Source of the DNA: Bettongia penicillata ogilbyi
Lineage: Eukaryota; Chordata; Mammalia; Diprotodontia; Potoroidae
DNA: 64,000 nucleotides
Assembly (NCBI GenBank): GCA_023548195.1
Contig: JAJHZJ010000252.1
Span: 4,166,841 to 4,230,840, forward strand
Reading direction: 5' to 3'
Shown here piece after piece: positions 10,060-21,712 of this stretch. The position numbers and the translations under genes were made by a program. Position 1 is the first letter of the stretch, and each line of letters starts with the position of its first letter. The notes under the pieces were generated by a model, which was given only the letters and a program-made list of their open reading frames with translations, was not told the DNA's origin and did no database searches.

Positions 10060-11455
10060 TTTTGTATCGTATTGGATTATTTTATTAATAATTATTACTA
10101 TTCCATTTCTGAATGTATCTTCTCTTACCAATGTCATTCAGCCTGCCACAGTTGGATCAAAAAGATAAAAGAGAAAAAGGAAAGAGAAATCAGTTCCTTA
10201 AACCTAGCCAACACAACAGCCACGTGATTGTATTCCACTCTACTCTAGTAAGTGCTGGAACTCAGAGCCCAGCTCTGTTCCTTTTCTTGTCCTGCTGAAA
10301 TGCTCCAGAGACGGATGCCCTTGGATCACGAATTTAATGCTGACAGGAGGATGATCAACATGTTTCAAGGGCATTATGTCCTTCTCTGAACTTGACTTTC
10401 CCCCTTCAAAGTCACTGTGGCTGCATCTGACATCAGTCCTCTCCTTTTGAGTCAGCTTGGGAGACCAAAAGGGAAAGTGATGGAGCCATGCCAGCACATC
10501 AGCATGCTGGAAAGGGGGCCAAAATATCCCCGTGTTTAACCAGCTCAGAGGCAGAAGTCTGCAGTCAATAAAGGTGTTAGAAACAGGAGCCTGGGCAACA
10601 GCAAGCAATAAATCCAAAGAGTATATGGGTGGGGAGAGAGGAAAGAGGGGGGCAATAGGGGTGATAGTTACCCACATGCAACAAGATGATGAAGACACAT
10701 TTTATTGAGAATGCCATGCTATCTATGCACAGACTATTTAGCTGAAACCATTGCAGCTGTGGAGACAAACATCTTCATCCCCAAAGTGGTTTCTCTCCCC
10801 TCTGGATTTCTCATTGTATTTCGGCATCCTTCCTCTCTTCCATCCTCTGTTAAACAATTATTTATGTACAGGTCTTATCTATGCTATTCAATTCATGTGG
10901 ACAGTTAGTTCCCTGCATCCTTGCATGTCCTCAATATTTAGCACACTAAGTGCTCAGTAAATCTATTTTTTTTTGAAACGACTAGTTTTGGAGGGACCCA
11001 AATATACATTATAGTAAAAAAGAGTTTGGTCTGTTGTGGTTGAAGACTTGCTACAGTGGAAAAAAAGAGCACTCTGACATTTTGAAGAGCTGTGACCTCA
11101 TCAGTGTGGGCTCTCCCTTTCACCACACACATATCACATCCTTCTAGCCCATTTTCATCCTGTGGGATTCTTTTTCCATTAATTCTGCAGAGGAGATCCC
11201 ACTCTCTTTGGGTAAACAAAGGAAAGCTGTGAGAGAAAGAATGGGAAAAGAAAAGCAGGGGTCACCAAGAGTCCCCAAGCCTTTGGTTGGTGGTGGCAGA
11301 AACCCACTAATTGTAAACCACCAGAGGAATACTGTTTGTGGTTCCCTGATTCCATTTTTATCTCCCTTATATTTACTGGTGTTGATGTGAGTATGATTTG
11401 AAGTGACGTAGGCCCCTGGAATATCATTGCATGGTTATCATGTATTTACACACAT
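10060..11455. other. Unique-looking 1.4-kb island
   Basis: Apart from a possible L2-like tail at 10,900-10,965, no repeat is evident. A 152-codon antisense reading frame (10,240-10,698) is the longest outside repeats. It shows no domain, signal or splice structure that I recognise and is probably chance. This island is a reasonable place to look for conserved non-coding DNA. Confidence 0.3.
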
Positions 11456-11459
11456 ATAC

Positions 11460-11485
11460 AAATATAGTCATATGTGTATGTCATA

Positions 11486-11529
<44 letters not shown>

Positions 11530-11530
11530 T
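11460..11530. repeat. (TA)n microsatellite with CA/TG margins
   Basis: A TA run lies directly next to the SINE that follows. Confidence 0.9.
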
Positions 11531-11532
11531 TT

Positions 11533-11792
11533 TGTCATGTTGTTCAGTCACTTCCGTCCTGTATGACTCTTTATAACCCCATTTGGAGTTTTCTTGGCAG
11601 AAATACTGGTGTGGTTTGCCATTTCCTTCTCCAGCTCATTTTACAGATGAGGAGACCAAGGCAAACAGGCTTAAGTGGCTTGCCCAGGGTCACACAGCTA
11701 ATGAGTATCTGAAGCCAGATTTGAACTCAGGAAGATGAGTCTCCTGATTTCAGACCTGGCACTCTGTACATTGTGCCACCTAACTGATACAA
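11533..11792 (-). mobile_element. Marsupial tRNA-derived SINE with LINE-like tail (MAR1-type, antisense)
   Basis: It carries 'gttgttcagtcacttccgtc', 'ttggagttttcttggcag', 'ggtttgccatttccttctcc', 'agctcattttacagatgagg', 'cccagggtcacacagctaatg', 'gccagatttgaactcagga' and 'ttgtgccacctaactg'. That is the full antisense order of the marsupial MAR1-type SINE. The TA tract at both ends suggests insertion into, or growth of, microsatellite DNA. Confidence 0.85.
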
Positions 11793-11878
11793 ACATATAT
11801 ATATATATATATAAATATATATATACACACACCCATTTGAATGTCACACATATATCTATATCTATATACGTATATATA
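11793..11878. repeat. (TA)n/(CA)n microsatellite
   Basis: TA and TATC runs lie directly downstream of the SINE. Confidence 0.9.
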
Positions 11879-11879
11879 G

Positions 11880-12650
11880 TCAAATCTTATTGTCCATTAA
11901 TATATTATATTATTCACTTAATGGTTTATTCACATTGTGTAGGGCTCCTTCCTCTTCTACTCATTAGGTATCTAGAATCAAGAGGAAGATAAGCAGGAGT
12001 TCAGAGTAAGCAGGGTAGACAAGGTATGAATGTCTAAAAGTCTTAAGTATGTGTGTATGAGACTTCCTCTTATCTGAAATTCCAGTGGTAACTAGCATTG
12101 CAGATATGATATGTATTGCACATCACTGTAGGCAGGTCACTGCAGATTTCTCTGATGCAATCCCTCAAATCACTAAATGACTTGTCATCCACTGTATTTG
12201 TATGATCAATCTCTCCGGTCCCTTCTATTAAAGTGTATTATTGTCACCATAACCATTCATGGCAAAAGATGCCTAGCGTTCCTAGCTGGCTACCTGTGTA
12301 GGGAGGTTCAGGGACTCAAGTCCTGGGAGATGCCAGCAATGGTGAAAAAATAATGAATCTAATGACATGCTATTTGGTAGCTGCAATTTGTGTTGGCATA
12401 GGGCCTTACCAATACCTCGTTGTTATTTGTACTACATACCTGTGAGATAGGGAGGAATCATGACTGGATTAGCTTCAGTTTATAGAAGGAAGAAGGAGAG
12501 GGAACATGGAGTCAATATCCACAACTAATGTAGCGGGCAGATTAGATCACTCAGTCCTTGTTACCAGCATTTAACTTGAATCTGAGAAGGTGGATTCATG
12601 TGGTTGACTGGAGCATTTAGTTAATCATTCAGGTATTTACTACAGTACCT
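11880..12650. other. Unique-looking sequence
   Basis: No gene or repeat was recognised, apart from a possible MIR-like fragment near 12,395-12,490 ('tgttatttgtactacatacc', 'tagcttcagtttata'). Confidence 0.25.
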
Positions 12651-12654
12651 GGCC

Positions 12655-12892
12655 AAGATACTGTTGTTAAGTCCCGACTAACTCTTTGCTCCCCCATTTG
12701 GGGTTTTCTTGCCAAAGATACTGGAGTGGTTTGCCATTTCCTTCTCCAACTCATTTTACAAAAGAGGAAACTGAGGCAAACAGGGTTAAGTGACTTGCTC
12801 AGGGTCACACACAAGTCTGAGGCCACACTTGAACTCAGGTCTTCCTGACTTGAGGGTTGGCACTCTATGCACCGAGTGACCTAATTGCTGGC
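12655..12892 (-). mobile_element. MAR1-type SINE (antisense)
   Basis: It carries the same order as the copy at 11.5 kb: 'ttggggttttcttgccaaag', 'ggagtggtttgccatttcc', 'gaggaaactgaggcaaacag', 'gctcagggtcacacacaag' and 'ttgaactcaggtcttcctga'. Confidence 0.85.
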
Positions 12893-13160
12893 TGAGATGT
12901 TGTTCACTTTAAACCCCCATAGAAATAAAGACAGATTGGAGTCATTTTGTCTTCTTAACATCCCTGCTCCTGAAGGGGTAAGGGATCATTCCTTCCTTTA
13001 ATGTAGTTCCCTATCACCAGGGCACACTCTACTTGCCAATGATGATGATGACGGAGGATGATCTCTAACCAAGTACAATTTAAAGGCTTTGAAATCAGCC
13101 TCCCAGAAGGACTACGCAGGGAAACACTTGTGAAAATTCTTATGAAGTGACTACTAGGCT
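12893..13160. other. Unclassified sequence
   Basis: Nothing recognised beyond a short (GAT)n at about 13,039-13,062. Confidence 0.25.
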
Positions 13161-13162
13161 AG

Positions 13163-13432
13163 GCCAGGCAGCTAGGGGATGAAATGGATAGAGCACCAGA
13201 CCTGCTGTCAGGAGGATCTGAGTTCAAATCTGGCCTCTAATACTTACTGGCTGCATGACCTTGGGCAAGTCACTTAGCCTTGATTGCCTCAGTTTCCTCA
13301 TCTGTAAAATGAACTTGAGAAGGAAATAGCAAACCACTATAGTATCTTTGCAACAACAACAACAAAAAAAACCCCCAAAAACAAGGTCGCAGAGTCAGAA
13401 ATGACTGAACAAGGAGAAGAATAGCCGAAGCA
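13163..13432 (+). mobile_element. MAR1-type SINE (sense)
   Basis: It reads 'cagctaggggatgaaatgga', 'agagcaccagacctgctgtc', 'gagttcaaatctggcctc', 'tgaccttgggcaagtcactt', 'ctcatctgtaaaatgaac', 'gaaggaaatagcaaaccac' and 'agtcagaaatgactgaacaa', with an A/C-rich spacer at 13,349-13,384. Confidence 0.88.
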
Positions 13433-13814
13433 AGCAGAGGAGACTTTGTGGGATTGTTTTTTTTAGAAAGGTTAATATCAACCTTAGGCAAGTAATTGTG
13501 CATGTGGAAGGCACTCAGTCCCTACTCATTGAATGAATGCGGTAGACGGAGCTACAGCTGATTATTTTTTATAATAAGTCGTTGGTCAATCAGTGATTGG
13601 ATCACAGAGCTTCTGAATTCAGGGCTTGGACTCTAGCCAAAGAGCCACTTTTCTCACTTTTTTTTTTTGTAAGAACGTTGTACCCCTGATGTGCACGCCC
13701 TCCCTATTCCCTCTACCCCTAAAGCAACAGGACTGCCTGGTCGAGGACACACATTGTATTTCTAGCTCTGACTCAAACTTCGTTTGTGGATCAAATTAAC
13801 CGACTATTCAAGGT

Positions 13815-13992
13815 GCTACATGAAGGAATGATAGATTTGGAGTCAGAGGATCTGAATTTGAATTCCGTGTCTTGTTACTTGTGTGGATGTGGGCAAATGA
13901 TTTAAATTCTCTAAGCCTCCATTTCCTGATTTGTAAAATGAGGGGATTGGACCAGATGATTTCGAAATTCCCTCGTAGCTCTAGAGCTATAT
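13815..13992 (+). repeat. MIR SINE (sense)
   Basis: It reads 'gatttggagtcagaggatct', 'gggcaaatgatttaaattct', 'cctccatttcctgatttgta' and 'gattggaccagatgatttc', typical of the MIR order. Confidence 0.75.
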
Positions 13993-14289
13993 AGTTTAGA
14001 CTCTCTAGGTCTGAATTTTCTTACCAATAAAAAAGGGAAGGGGAAAGTGGGTAAGGTGATGAGAGGGCAATGATGCCACATCTCCCAGCAACCTCATAGA
14101 AATGTCATAAGGGTCATCTGGGGGTACTGAAAGATTAAGAATAAACCCCAACTATATGTATATCAGTTACAAGTTATATTCCAGTACCACGGCGCTGATA
14201 ATTCTATATTTTTAAAAATACACAAAAACAGACATTTTAAAAGGATGGGATAAATATGAAATTTTTGGTCCTCATTAGACTCATGTCTA

Positions 14290-14625
14290 AATAGACTCAT
14301 TAGAGTTTATTGAGTAGGGAAATGACCTGTATTAGTAAAATTGCTTTGGTAGTATTATGAGCGATGATTTTCAGTGGGGAGAGACTTGAATTAGGGTCAC
14401 CAACTAGAAGGATATTGGTATAATCCACTTGGGAGGTGATGACAGTGTACACTAGAGCATTATAGAGAAATAAATGGCAAGATTTGACAACTGATTAGAT
14501 CCATGGGGTGAGTGACCATACAGAGTCAAGGACGACACTAAGGTTTCAAATTTGGGTGATTGCAAGATGGTAGTACTTTTAATACAAATATGGCAGTTTG
14601 GAAGAGGAATGGTTTTGGGGAGAAA
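14290..14625 (-). repeat. L2 LINE (antisense)
   Basis: It reads 'tattgagtagggaaatgacc', 'aaaattgctttggtag', 'tgatttgacaactgattaga'-like and 'gacgacactaaggtttcaaa', with a final 'ttttggggagaaagattat'. This is the antisense L2 ORF2-end order. Confidence 0.7.
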
Positions 14626-15795
14626 GATTATATAACAAAATTTCAAAGCAAATCCCAAGCCATCCCTGCCTACTCATCTTGTGAAACTTATTCTGTCCCA
14701 CTGAAAAATAAAAAGAAGGATGGAGAGGGGGCTCTGACCAGCCATTGCCTCAAGAACAGAGTCCTTCCTTGTAAAGTGCATAAGGTTAGAGGTGGGGGAG
14801 AAGAGAAGTTGACTGTGAAGTTGCTGGTGAGGGTATCCTACTCATGGTTAGGAACAACTTCCTGAGAGGCTCACTCCCAAGTGGAGAAGAGGAGACGGTT
14901 GAGAGTTTGGATAGACAGTAGTGGGACGAAGAATGGCGGAACAGTTGAAAATGAGTTTGCATTAGAGAATGGTCCACTGATTGGATAGACTGCCCTCTGA
15001 TTGGTTTATTGTGTATCCTTTAGAATCATGCCATGCTCTCTTACTTTGGAGAGCACTGCAGCACAACACACTGTGATTGGAGCTACTCATGTCACTCACT
15101 ATGTTACTAGGTGTAACTAATACCCGAACAACTTTTGTCCTCTGCCTAAAAATCATGTCTGACAGCATTGTCAGGAGACTCCTCTCTGCAGGGAAAGAAT
15201 GCTGTTGACCTCAGAGGGGAATGGAAATGACTAAGGAGACCACAGAGCAGAGTGGCAATCTTTCTCCGGCTTTGCTCCGTGGAAATAACAAAAAGCCAAG
15301 CTATCTGCAAAAACTGAACACACCCGGAATGCCATTGGCACCTGCCAGGTTCCATTTTGCAATGGGCATTTTTGAGAGACATTTTTGACTTGAGCTGTGA
15401 GAGGTAAACAGTCATCATATTAGGTCTGTGACCTTTGGAAGAGAAAACCGGGAGAGAAGGTCCTCTGACCACACAGGGCATGATCCTAGGCACCTACTTC
15501 AGAACCAATTTTCACACATTTTAACAGAGACTTAAAAAGTCTCTAGAGGCCACTGCTTTTCACCCTTCATTGCATATGAATTATAGAAGCATAGTCCATG
15601 TTAGAGCAGCCTGGAAAAGTGTTTCAAAAAATAAAGTGGAAAACTAGTACTAAAAATCCAGAATATTGACCACTGTGATATGTTGATAACTTGGGACCCC
15701 AAACTTTTGGGCTTCCCTTTCTATGCTTCAGTTTTTTCTGAAGCAAAGGAACAGGCTTATTGAGATCAAATTGAACATTTAGACTGACTTGATCA
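14626..15795. other. Unique-looking 1.2-kb island
   Basis: No repeat was recognised. The part 15,170-15,520 has higher complexity and GC than its surroundings. An antisense frame of 115 codons runs through it (15,146-15,493) without recognisable domains. It is a candidate conserved non-coding region. Confidence 0.3.
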
Positions 15796-15799
15796 TCAT

Positions 15800-15958
15800 A
15801 GATTATTATTCTTAGAAGATAATTTAGGTACTATTTAGTTCAACTTCTTTTTCAGATGAGAAAAGAAGTGCAGGGATTTCCCCAAGGTCACACATCTAAT
15901 AAGAAGTACAGTCACTCTCAAGTCCAATGTGATCCACATCTCTCCACTCTCTTATTTG
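15800..15958 (-). repeat. MIR/THER SINE (antisense)
   Basis: It contains 'cagatgagaaaagaagtgcag' and 'ccccaaggtcacacatctaat', then 'agtccaatgtgatccacatc'. Confidence 0.65.
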
Positions 15959-15971
15959 AATATTAGTTTTT

Positions 15972-16002
<31 letters not shown>

Positions 16003-16120
16003 CATATATGTTTAGAGTTTATACATACGTATATTTTTGATATATAGGCATTTTTCTTTTCCCTTTCTTCCTTCTTCCTTTCTCTCTTTCTTTCTTTCCT
16101 TCTTTCTTTCTTGCCAAATG
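15972..16120. repeat. (CA)n/(TA)n followed by a pyrimidine (CTTT)n tract
   Basis: A CA run at 15,972-15,993, TA/TACA to about 16,047, then C/T-only sequence at about 16,056-16,112. Confidence 0.85.
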
Positions 16121-17065
16121 TTAATAGGAATTATCTTTCTGTTGTATTTAGTAGTCTCTGCCTTCTAAGAAAATAAATGTTGCTCTTTGTGGGAAGAATA
16201 AATATATTTATGTTGATCCTGCCTCCACTTAACTGACAACAGCCTCTCCTAATCATCTTCATTCCCTTTTCCCCATGATCCTTGATACAGAGAACACAAG
16301 CTTCTGGAAATAATGGAGCATGACCAAAGTGCCTCAGATGGCATGCTCATGTGGAAGATCCAGCTTCCAGGAGAATCATGATGATGTAGAAAGGAAATGC
16401 GTGTGGAGCATGTATGGATAATCTAAAACTGCTCTGGGTATCTAACCATGTTTTTAAGAGGAGAGTCTGGCTATGGAGGCATTTAAAGCAGTCTGTCAGC
16501 CCCAGCTGCTGTCTCTTCATCTCAAGGGTAATCAAGGAAAGAAGCGGAACTTATGGCCTTGTAAGTTAGAAAGGTCCAGAGGGCTCCTCAGCATCCCATC
16601 ATTCCAGAGTTTGGGCTAGTAGTGAGCATAGCATCGCTGCCCTGAGAAGCAAGAAGCAATGTTTAGGAGTGACCTTCAGAATCCTAGCCTATTTGTAGCC
16701 AAGATGTAGGCTCATATGTCGGTCATGCTGCATCTGGGCATGAACTTGATGGGACTAAACCCGTCCCATCTAAACCCACTCTATCACACACAGAGAAATA
16801 AAGGTTGTGTAGGAGAGAGTTTATTCTGGAAATGATGGAGGGAGTGAAGTGTTTATATGTTTGTACTCTAAGTGTCCCTTTGAAAAAGGTAAATTGATTT
16901 TAAGTGGTTAAATGGAACTGGAGATGCTAGTCATTGGCCTGCTAAAATGACGCAACATGGCCACTGGTGGCTCAGTCTAGTAGCAGAGAGAAAAACACAT
17001 ACCCTAGAATCCTTAAGAGGTGAAATAGACTGCCTGGCCCTGTGAGAGTAGGGCCAAAGCATACA
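16121..17065. other. Unique-looking island
   Basis: No repeat or coding region was recognised. The part 16,400-16,540 looks non-repetitive and complex. Confidence 0.3.
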
Positions 17066-17066
17066 T

Positions 17067-17068
<2 letters not shown>

Positions 17069-17108
<40 letters not shown>
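17069..17108. repeat. (CT)n microsatellite
   Basis: Perfect CT run of about 20 units. Confidence 0.97.
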
Positions 17109-17112
<4 letters not shown>

Positions 17113-17177
17113 TAGCATCCCCATATACTTAGCCTTTAATAAAATATCTTTTTTTTAGCAAAAATAGCAGCAGTTGC

Positions 17178-17312
17178 TATACACACATGTATATGTGTGT
17201 ACACACATGTATGTATATTACATGCATGTAATTGGAGAATATACATGCACATATACATATACCTATATGTGTATACACATACACACACACTCACACACAT
17301 ATATATCTACCA
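17178..17312. repeat. (CA/TA/TG)n tract
   Basis: Imperfect alternating purine-pyrimidine dinucleotides. Confidence 0.8.
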
Positions 17313-18020
17313 TCTATCCCCTGCCTATTTCATTTCCATTTCCCCTCTAAAAGTACAATGGAAGGAGAGACAGACTCTGGGGTCTTAAACGCTTACAGTG
17401 TCACTATAGTCTACAATCAACAACATGTTTTATACAAACATAGCTAGAAAGAGGATTAGAACTACATATTTGCCAGTATGGAAAATTTCTTCAACTTAGA
17501 GTCCTAGGGAGTACAGGGCATGTGGAACTGGAATTATCTTGTTGATTGGTTTGTGGTGGGAGAGTTTCATTGTTTTAAAGAAGAAAACTTTAACCTTAAA
17601 ATAACAGTGAGAGCCCTGAATGAATTTGTCTAGAATACTGGAAATATATAGTTTTCTTCCTACTATAATCGGGAGACAAAGAAAAGAATTTCTTTAAGAG
17701 ATAAAAGCATCAAAGCTTTATCAAATCATGTTGTCTCTTTTTACCAATTCATCAGAAACTCCCTGTAACATTATGATGGAAGTGTCACTTGTTGAATTCC
17801 GTCCAGGAGAATTTAGTTGCTGATGTAACCCATATGTCATTCAGCTCTGGATTTACATGAATTAGGAGTTTAAAGCAGAAGAATATGGGGTGGTAATAAT
17901 TTGCAAGGAACGAGGGTTTGAGACCTACTCTGACAATTTAACAGGAATTTTCAAGTCAAATAAATTCAGTCTGTCCTGACAAGGTAGTATAATAGACTGC
18001 ATAAGAGGCCCATATGTTTA
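17313..18020. other. Unique-looking sequence
   Basis: No gene or repeat was recognised. The part 17,690-17,950 is complex and non-repetitive. Confidence 0.3.
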
Positions 18021-18027
18021 GGTACAG

Positions 18028-18182
18028 AAGAGTTTGACTCAGTTCATTCAACCCAGATGTTTTATTTTACAGATGGGGAAACTGAGACCTAAAAAGTTTG
18101 GTGATTTTTCCAAGGCCATAGGTAGTAACTGGTTCAGGAATTGAATTCAGGTTTATTGATTCCAAATCAAGCAATCTTTCTG
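18028..18182 (-). repeat. MIR SINE (antisense)
   Basis: It contains 'tttacagatggggaaactgag', 'ccaaggccataggtagtaac' and 'ttgaattcaggtttattgat'. Confidence 0.75.
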
Positions 18183-18224
18183 TAGCAGCAGAATTTACCA
18201 GAATTACCTTCTAATTCTAATTAG

Positions 18225-18330
18225 AAGTCTAATAGAAGACCTAGGTTCAAGTCCTGCCTCTGACACATTGTACTAGCTATGTGACCATGGGAAAGTCACT
18301 TAAACTGTCAGTACCCCTTGCATCTCCCTA
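18225..18330 (+). repeat. MIR/tRNA-SINE core (sense)
   Basis: It contains 'gaagacctaggttcaagtcc', 'gctatgtgaccatgggaaag' and 'tcacttaaactgtcag', with no 3' tail. Confidence 0.65.
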
Positions 18331-18664
18331 AGACTCTAAGTTACAGAAGACTTGCCGATCAGTATCAGTGAAGGAGCACTGCTGGCATCATAGGAATAGG
18401 CTTTAAAACAAACAAAATGTTGAACTATTGGTAAGGAGTCCATTACAAGGGGTGGTGTGTCCCCAGCTGGACTTCTATTACACTAAAGAAACTAGAAGAT
18501 GCACGGAGCCAGGATCTTCCAGTGCCAGCGGAAAGGCCAGGGTCAAAGCCATCATAGTGTACAAATGACAAATTCAATTCAATGACACCACTCTCCACCA
18601 CACATACCCCAATGTCATTAATTTTTCTCATATCAGGCTCAAAAAATAAAAGTAGTATGAATGC

Positions 18665-18868
18665 TTGTGTGTATATATATATATATATATATACACACAC
18701 GCACACACATACATACATACACTTGTATATTTGCACATACAGGTATATACATATATGGAAGTGTATATATACACACATATGTGTATATATGCATCTGTAC
18801 ATATAAATATACATACACATGTGCGTGTATGTATGTGTATATATATATTATATATACATATATGGAGA

Positions 18869-18899
<31 letters not shown>

Positions 18900-18905
18900 G
18901 AGAGT
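18665..18905. repeat. Compound (TA)n/(CA)n/(TG)n then (GA)n microsatellite
   Basis: Alternating dinucleotides run from 18,668 to about 18,862, followed by a GA run to 18,903. Long open frames on both strands here are repeat artefacts. Confidence 0.93.
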
Positions 18906-19640
18906 ATATATTATGTGTGACCTGCGCATATACTCTAGAAGATAACTCATTTTCATAAATTCTCTCTCTTTCTTGATGCCGTCCTCGACCTTCAAGCTTC
19001 TTCTGAGGAAATAAATATCTCATCTCTTTAAGGGTAAATTTTCCTTCTCATTCTCAAATTTTGCACTTGAGAACTTAAGTATAAATCACAGCAAAAAAAT
19101 CATAGTTTGGTTGAAGCATTACAAAATGAAACTTAGAGAAATTTTTAAAAAAACATTAAAAGGAATAGGGTTTTTTTTATTACAACCTGTAAAAATGCTC
19201 CAATTTGAGTCCCTCTCTCTTTTCTTACCCTCTGCCCTGATTGTGCTTCAGGGGAAAATAGAAAGGAAGTCATTGAAGGAGAGATGACAGCTTCCAAATG
19301 CTAGTTCCTACTAAGGATGGGGGAATCAAAGAGTTCCATCTGGTTCACTTTACATCTCACCCCAATCCATGACAAGCATATGGTCATCCATGCCTCTCAA
19401 ATACTGAAATTCATTGGTCTGATTCTGACCTCAGCTCATTACTAACAGAATAGAATTGTGGGGAGGCCACTCCACGTGGACCTACCTTTAATCTGCCATA
19501 GCTCAATGATATTCTACACAAAGCGTTTTCTTTTTTTGGAAGTGGTCTCTCACAAAAATCAAGGGCCCTAAACTTCCCAATTATCTATATTCCCCTCTAG
19601 CCGTTCATTTCCTCTCACCTCTTGACCCTTTTCTAAGATA
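18906..19640. other. Unclassified sequence
   Basis: No gene was recognised. Later parts may grade into the 3' UTR of the antisense L1 that follows. Confidence 0.25.
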
Positions 19641-19765
19641 GTCTGCACCACAAGACAAGTTTTTCCATACTTTCTTGTATTGGTCCTACTCATTATGTCT
19701 TATGGCATGGTAATATTCCACTAGATACATGTACCAATTTGTATAGCCATTGCTCAATGGATGGC

Positions 19766-20095
19766 AGCCACATGGAGAAATGGACAGAGTGCTGAGTCTG
19801 GAGTTGGGAAGACTTTAGTTCAAATACAGCTCCAGACATATTCTGTGACCTTGGACAAGTCACTCAGTTTGTTTCAATTTCCTCATTTGTAAAATGGAAT
19901 TAATAATGGCACCTACTTCCCAGGATAGTGAGGGGAAAATGAAATAATATTTATAATATAAATTAATATTTAAATTAATTAATTAAAATGAATAAAATAA
20001 TAGTATAATATATGTAATATTTATAAAACCTTTTGCAAATTGTAAAGCATTATTTAAATGTTAGCTATTGTTTCTGTTGTTATTATGAACATTTG
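19766..20095 (+). mobile_element. tRNA/MIR-type SINE with AT-rich tail inside the antisense L1
   Basis: It reads 'atggagaaatggacagagtg', 'gctgagtctggagttggga', 'tgaccttggacaagtcactc', 'tttcctcatttgtaaaatgg', then a TAAT-rich stretch and 'cattatttaaatgttagcta'. The L1 3' UTR resumes at about 20,096 ('tttgctttatttccaattct'). Confidence 0.75.
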
Positions 20096-20325
20096 CTTTA
20101 TTTCCAATTCTTTGATACCACTTTTTTGTGGTAAATATTTGACATTCTTCTTATCCATGACCACCTTAATAATGGAATCTCTGGGTCAAAGAAATTCAGA
20201 ATCAAAGAGGTCAAAATCAAATCTGTGATCATTTTAGTCACTTTCTTTATATAATTCCAAATTGCTTTCAAAATGGCTATCCTGATTCACAGCTCTACCA
20301 ACGATGAATTAATAGCATACCTTTT

Positions 20326-21095
20326 GCTGTTATTGCTCATTTATTCAGTCATGTCTGACTCTTCATGACCCGATGGATCATAGCCTACTTTCTATCTTCC
20401 ACTATCTCTTGAAATCTATCCAAGTTCATGTTTATTGCTTCCATGACACATTTCATCCTTTGCCTTCCCCTTCTCCTTTTGCCTTCAATCATTTCCAGTG
20501 TCAGGGTCTTTTCCAATGAGTGCCATCTTTTCATTATGGAGTCAAAATATTTAGGCTTCAGTTTCAGTATTTGAGTATTTTTACTTCCAATGAGTAGCTT
20601 GAATTAATTTCTTTAAGTATGGACTGATTTGATCTACCTGCTGTCCAAGGGACTCTCAAAAGTCTTCACCAGAACCATAATTGGAAAGCATCATTTCCAT
20701 AGCACTCAGCTTTCCTTACAATCCACCTCTCACAGCCACACATTGTTACTGGAAAAAAGAGAATTTTGAATATACTGACCTTTGTCAGCAAAGTGATGTT
20801 TCTTCTTTTCAGTATGCTGTCCAGATTTTCCACAGTTTGCCTTCCAAGGAACAAGTGCCTTAATTTCATGGCTGCAGTTGCTATCTGCAGTGATCTTTGA
20901 CCCCAAGAATATAAAATTTGACATTTCTCCTCCCTCTATTTGTCAGGAATCGATAGGACCAGTTTCAATGATCTTTTTTTTTTAATTTTAAACTTCCAGC
21001 CAGTTTTTACACTTTTCTCTTTCACCTTCATCAAGATACTTGTTAATTTTTCATTGTTTGTATATCTGTGATTGTTGATATTTTTCCTTCCCATA
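20326..21095 (-). mobile_element. BovB-like RTE LINE fragment (antisense) inside the L1
   Basis: The minus-strand translation matches the C-terminal half of the BovB/RTE reverse transcriptase. About 21,050-20,960 gives a block with LMKVKEKSVKTGWK. About 20,920-20,880 reads NFIFLGSKITADSNCSHEIK. 20,869-20,666 reads MKLRHLFLGRQ, ENLDSILKRRNITL and PVTMCGCERW, then DAFQLW. The known BovB pattern is DFIFLGSKITADGDCSHEIKR, then NLDSILKSRDITL and YGCESWT. Frames shift twice and the upstream catalytic core is absent, so it is a 5'-truncated dead copy. BovB-type RTEs are noted for patchy, probably horizontally acquired distribution in vertebrates. Confidence 0.88.
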
Positions 21096-21285
21096 ACTCC
21101 TCCAACGTTGACTATTACCATCTTTTTGTCATTTTTGCCAATTTTCTGAGTATGAAGGATATTTTGCTTTGCATTTCTCTTATTAGTGATTTAGAACATT
21201 CTTTCATATGGTTCTTAATAGTTTGTAATTTTTCTTTCAATAGCTGTGTTCATATCTTTTGACCACTTAAATGTTGAAGAACTAC

Positions 21286-21530
21286 TTTTGGTTCTATATG
21301 AGCTAGCATCTATATAGTACTTTAAGGTTTGTGAAGCACTTTACAATCTCACATGATCCTCAAAACAACCCTGGGAGTAAAGTGCTATTGTCAGTCCCAT
21401 TTTGCTGGTGAGGAAACTGAAGCAAAGTTAGAAGTTAAGTGACTTACCCAAGGTAAAGCAGCTAGCGAGAACCCAAATCTACCCGACTACAATTCCAGCT
21501 CTCTGTCAACTGCTGGCCCCTAGCTGCCCA
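21286..21530 (-). repeat. THER1/MIR SINE (antisense)
   Basis: It reads 'gcatctatatagtactttaa', 'gaagcactttacaatctcac', 'tcccattttgctggtgagga', 'gtgacttacccaaggtaaag' and ends with 'ggcccctagctgccc'. Confidence 0.8.
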
Positions 21531-21559
21531 CCCCTCCCTCTGTCTCCCTACCTCCTCCC

Positions 21560-21712
21560 TTTCTTTTTACATATATCTTTATCTATCTATCTACACACAA
21601 AAAATACCACATATACATATGCATGCGTGTATACATGTGTCTCTGTGTGTATGTATGCTGTATGTATATATACACACATTGCACATATGTATGTTAGTTA
21701 TCTATATATCTT
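21560..21712. repeat. (ATCT)n/(CA)n/(TA)n tract
   Basis: Short ATCT units, then CATA/TGTA alternations. Confidence 0.75.

Noticed and set aside
18443..19023. Several 90-130-codon frames on both strands
   Set aside because: They are translations of TA/CA/TG/GA microsatellites, rich in Tyr/Ile/His/Thr or Arg/Glu, without domain features.
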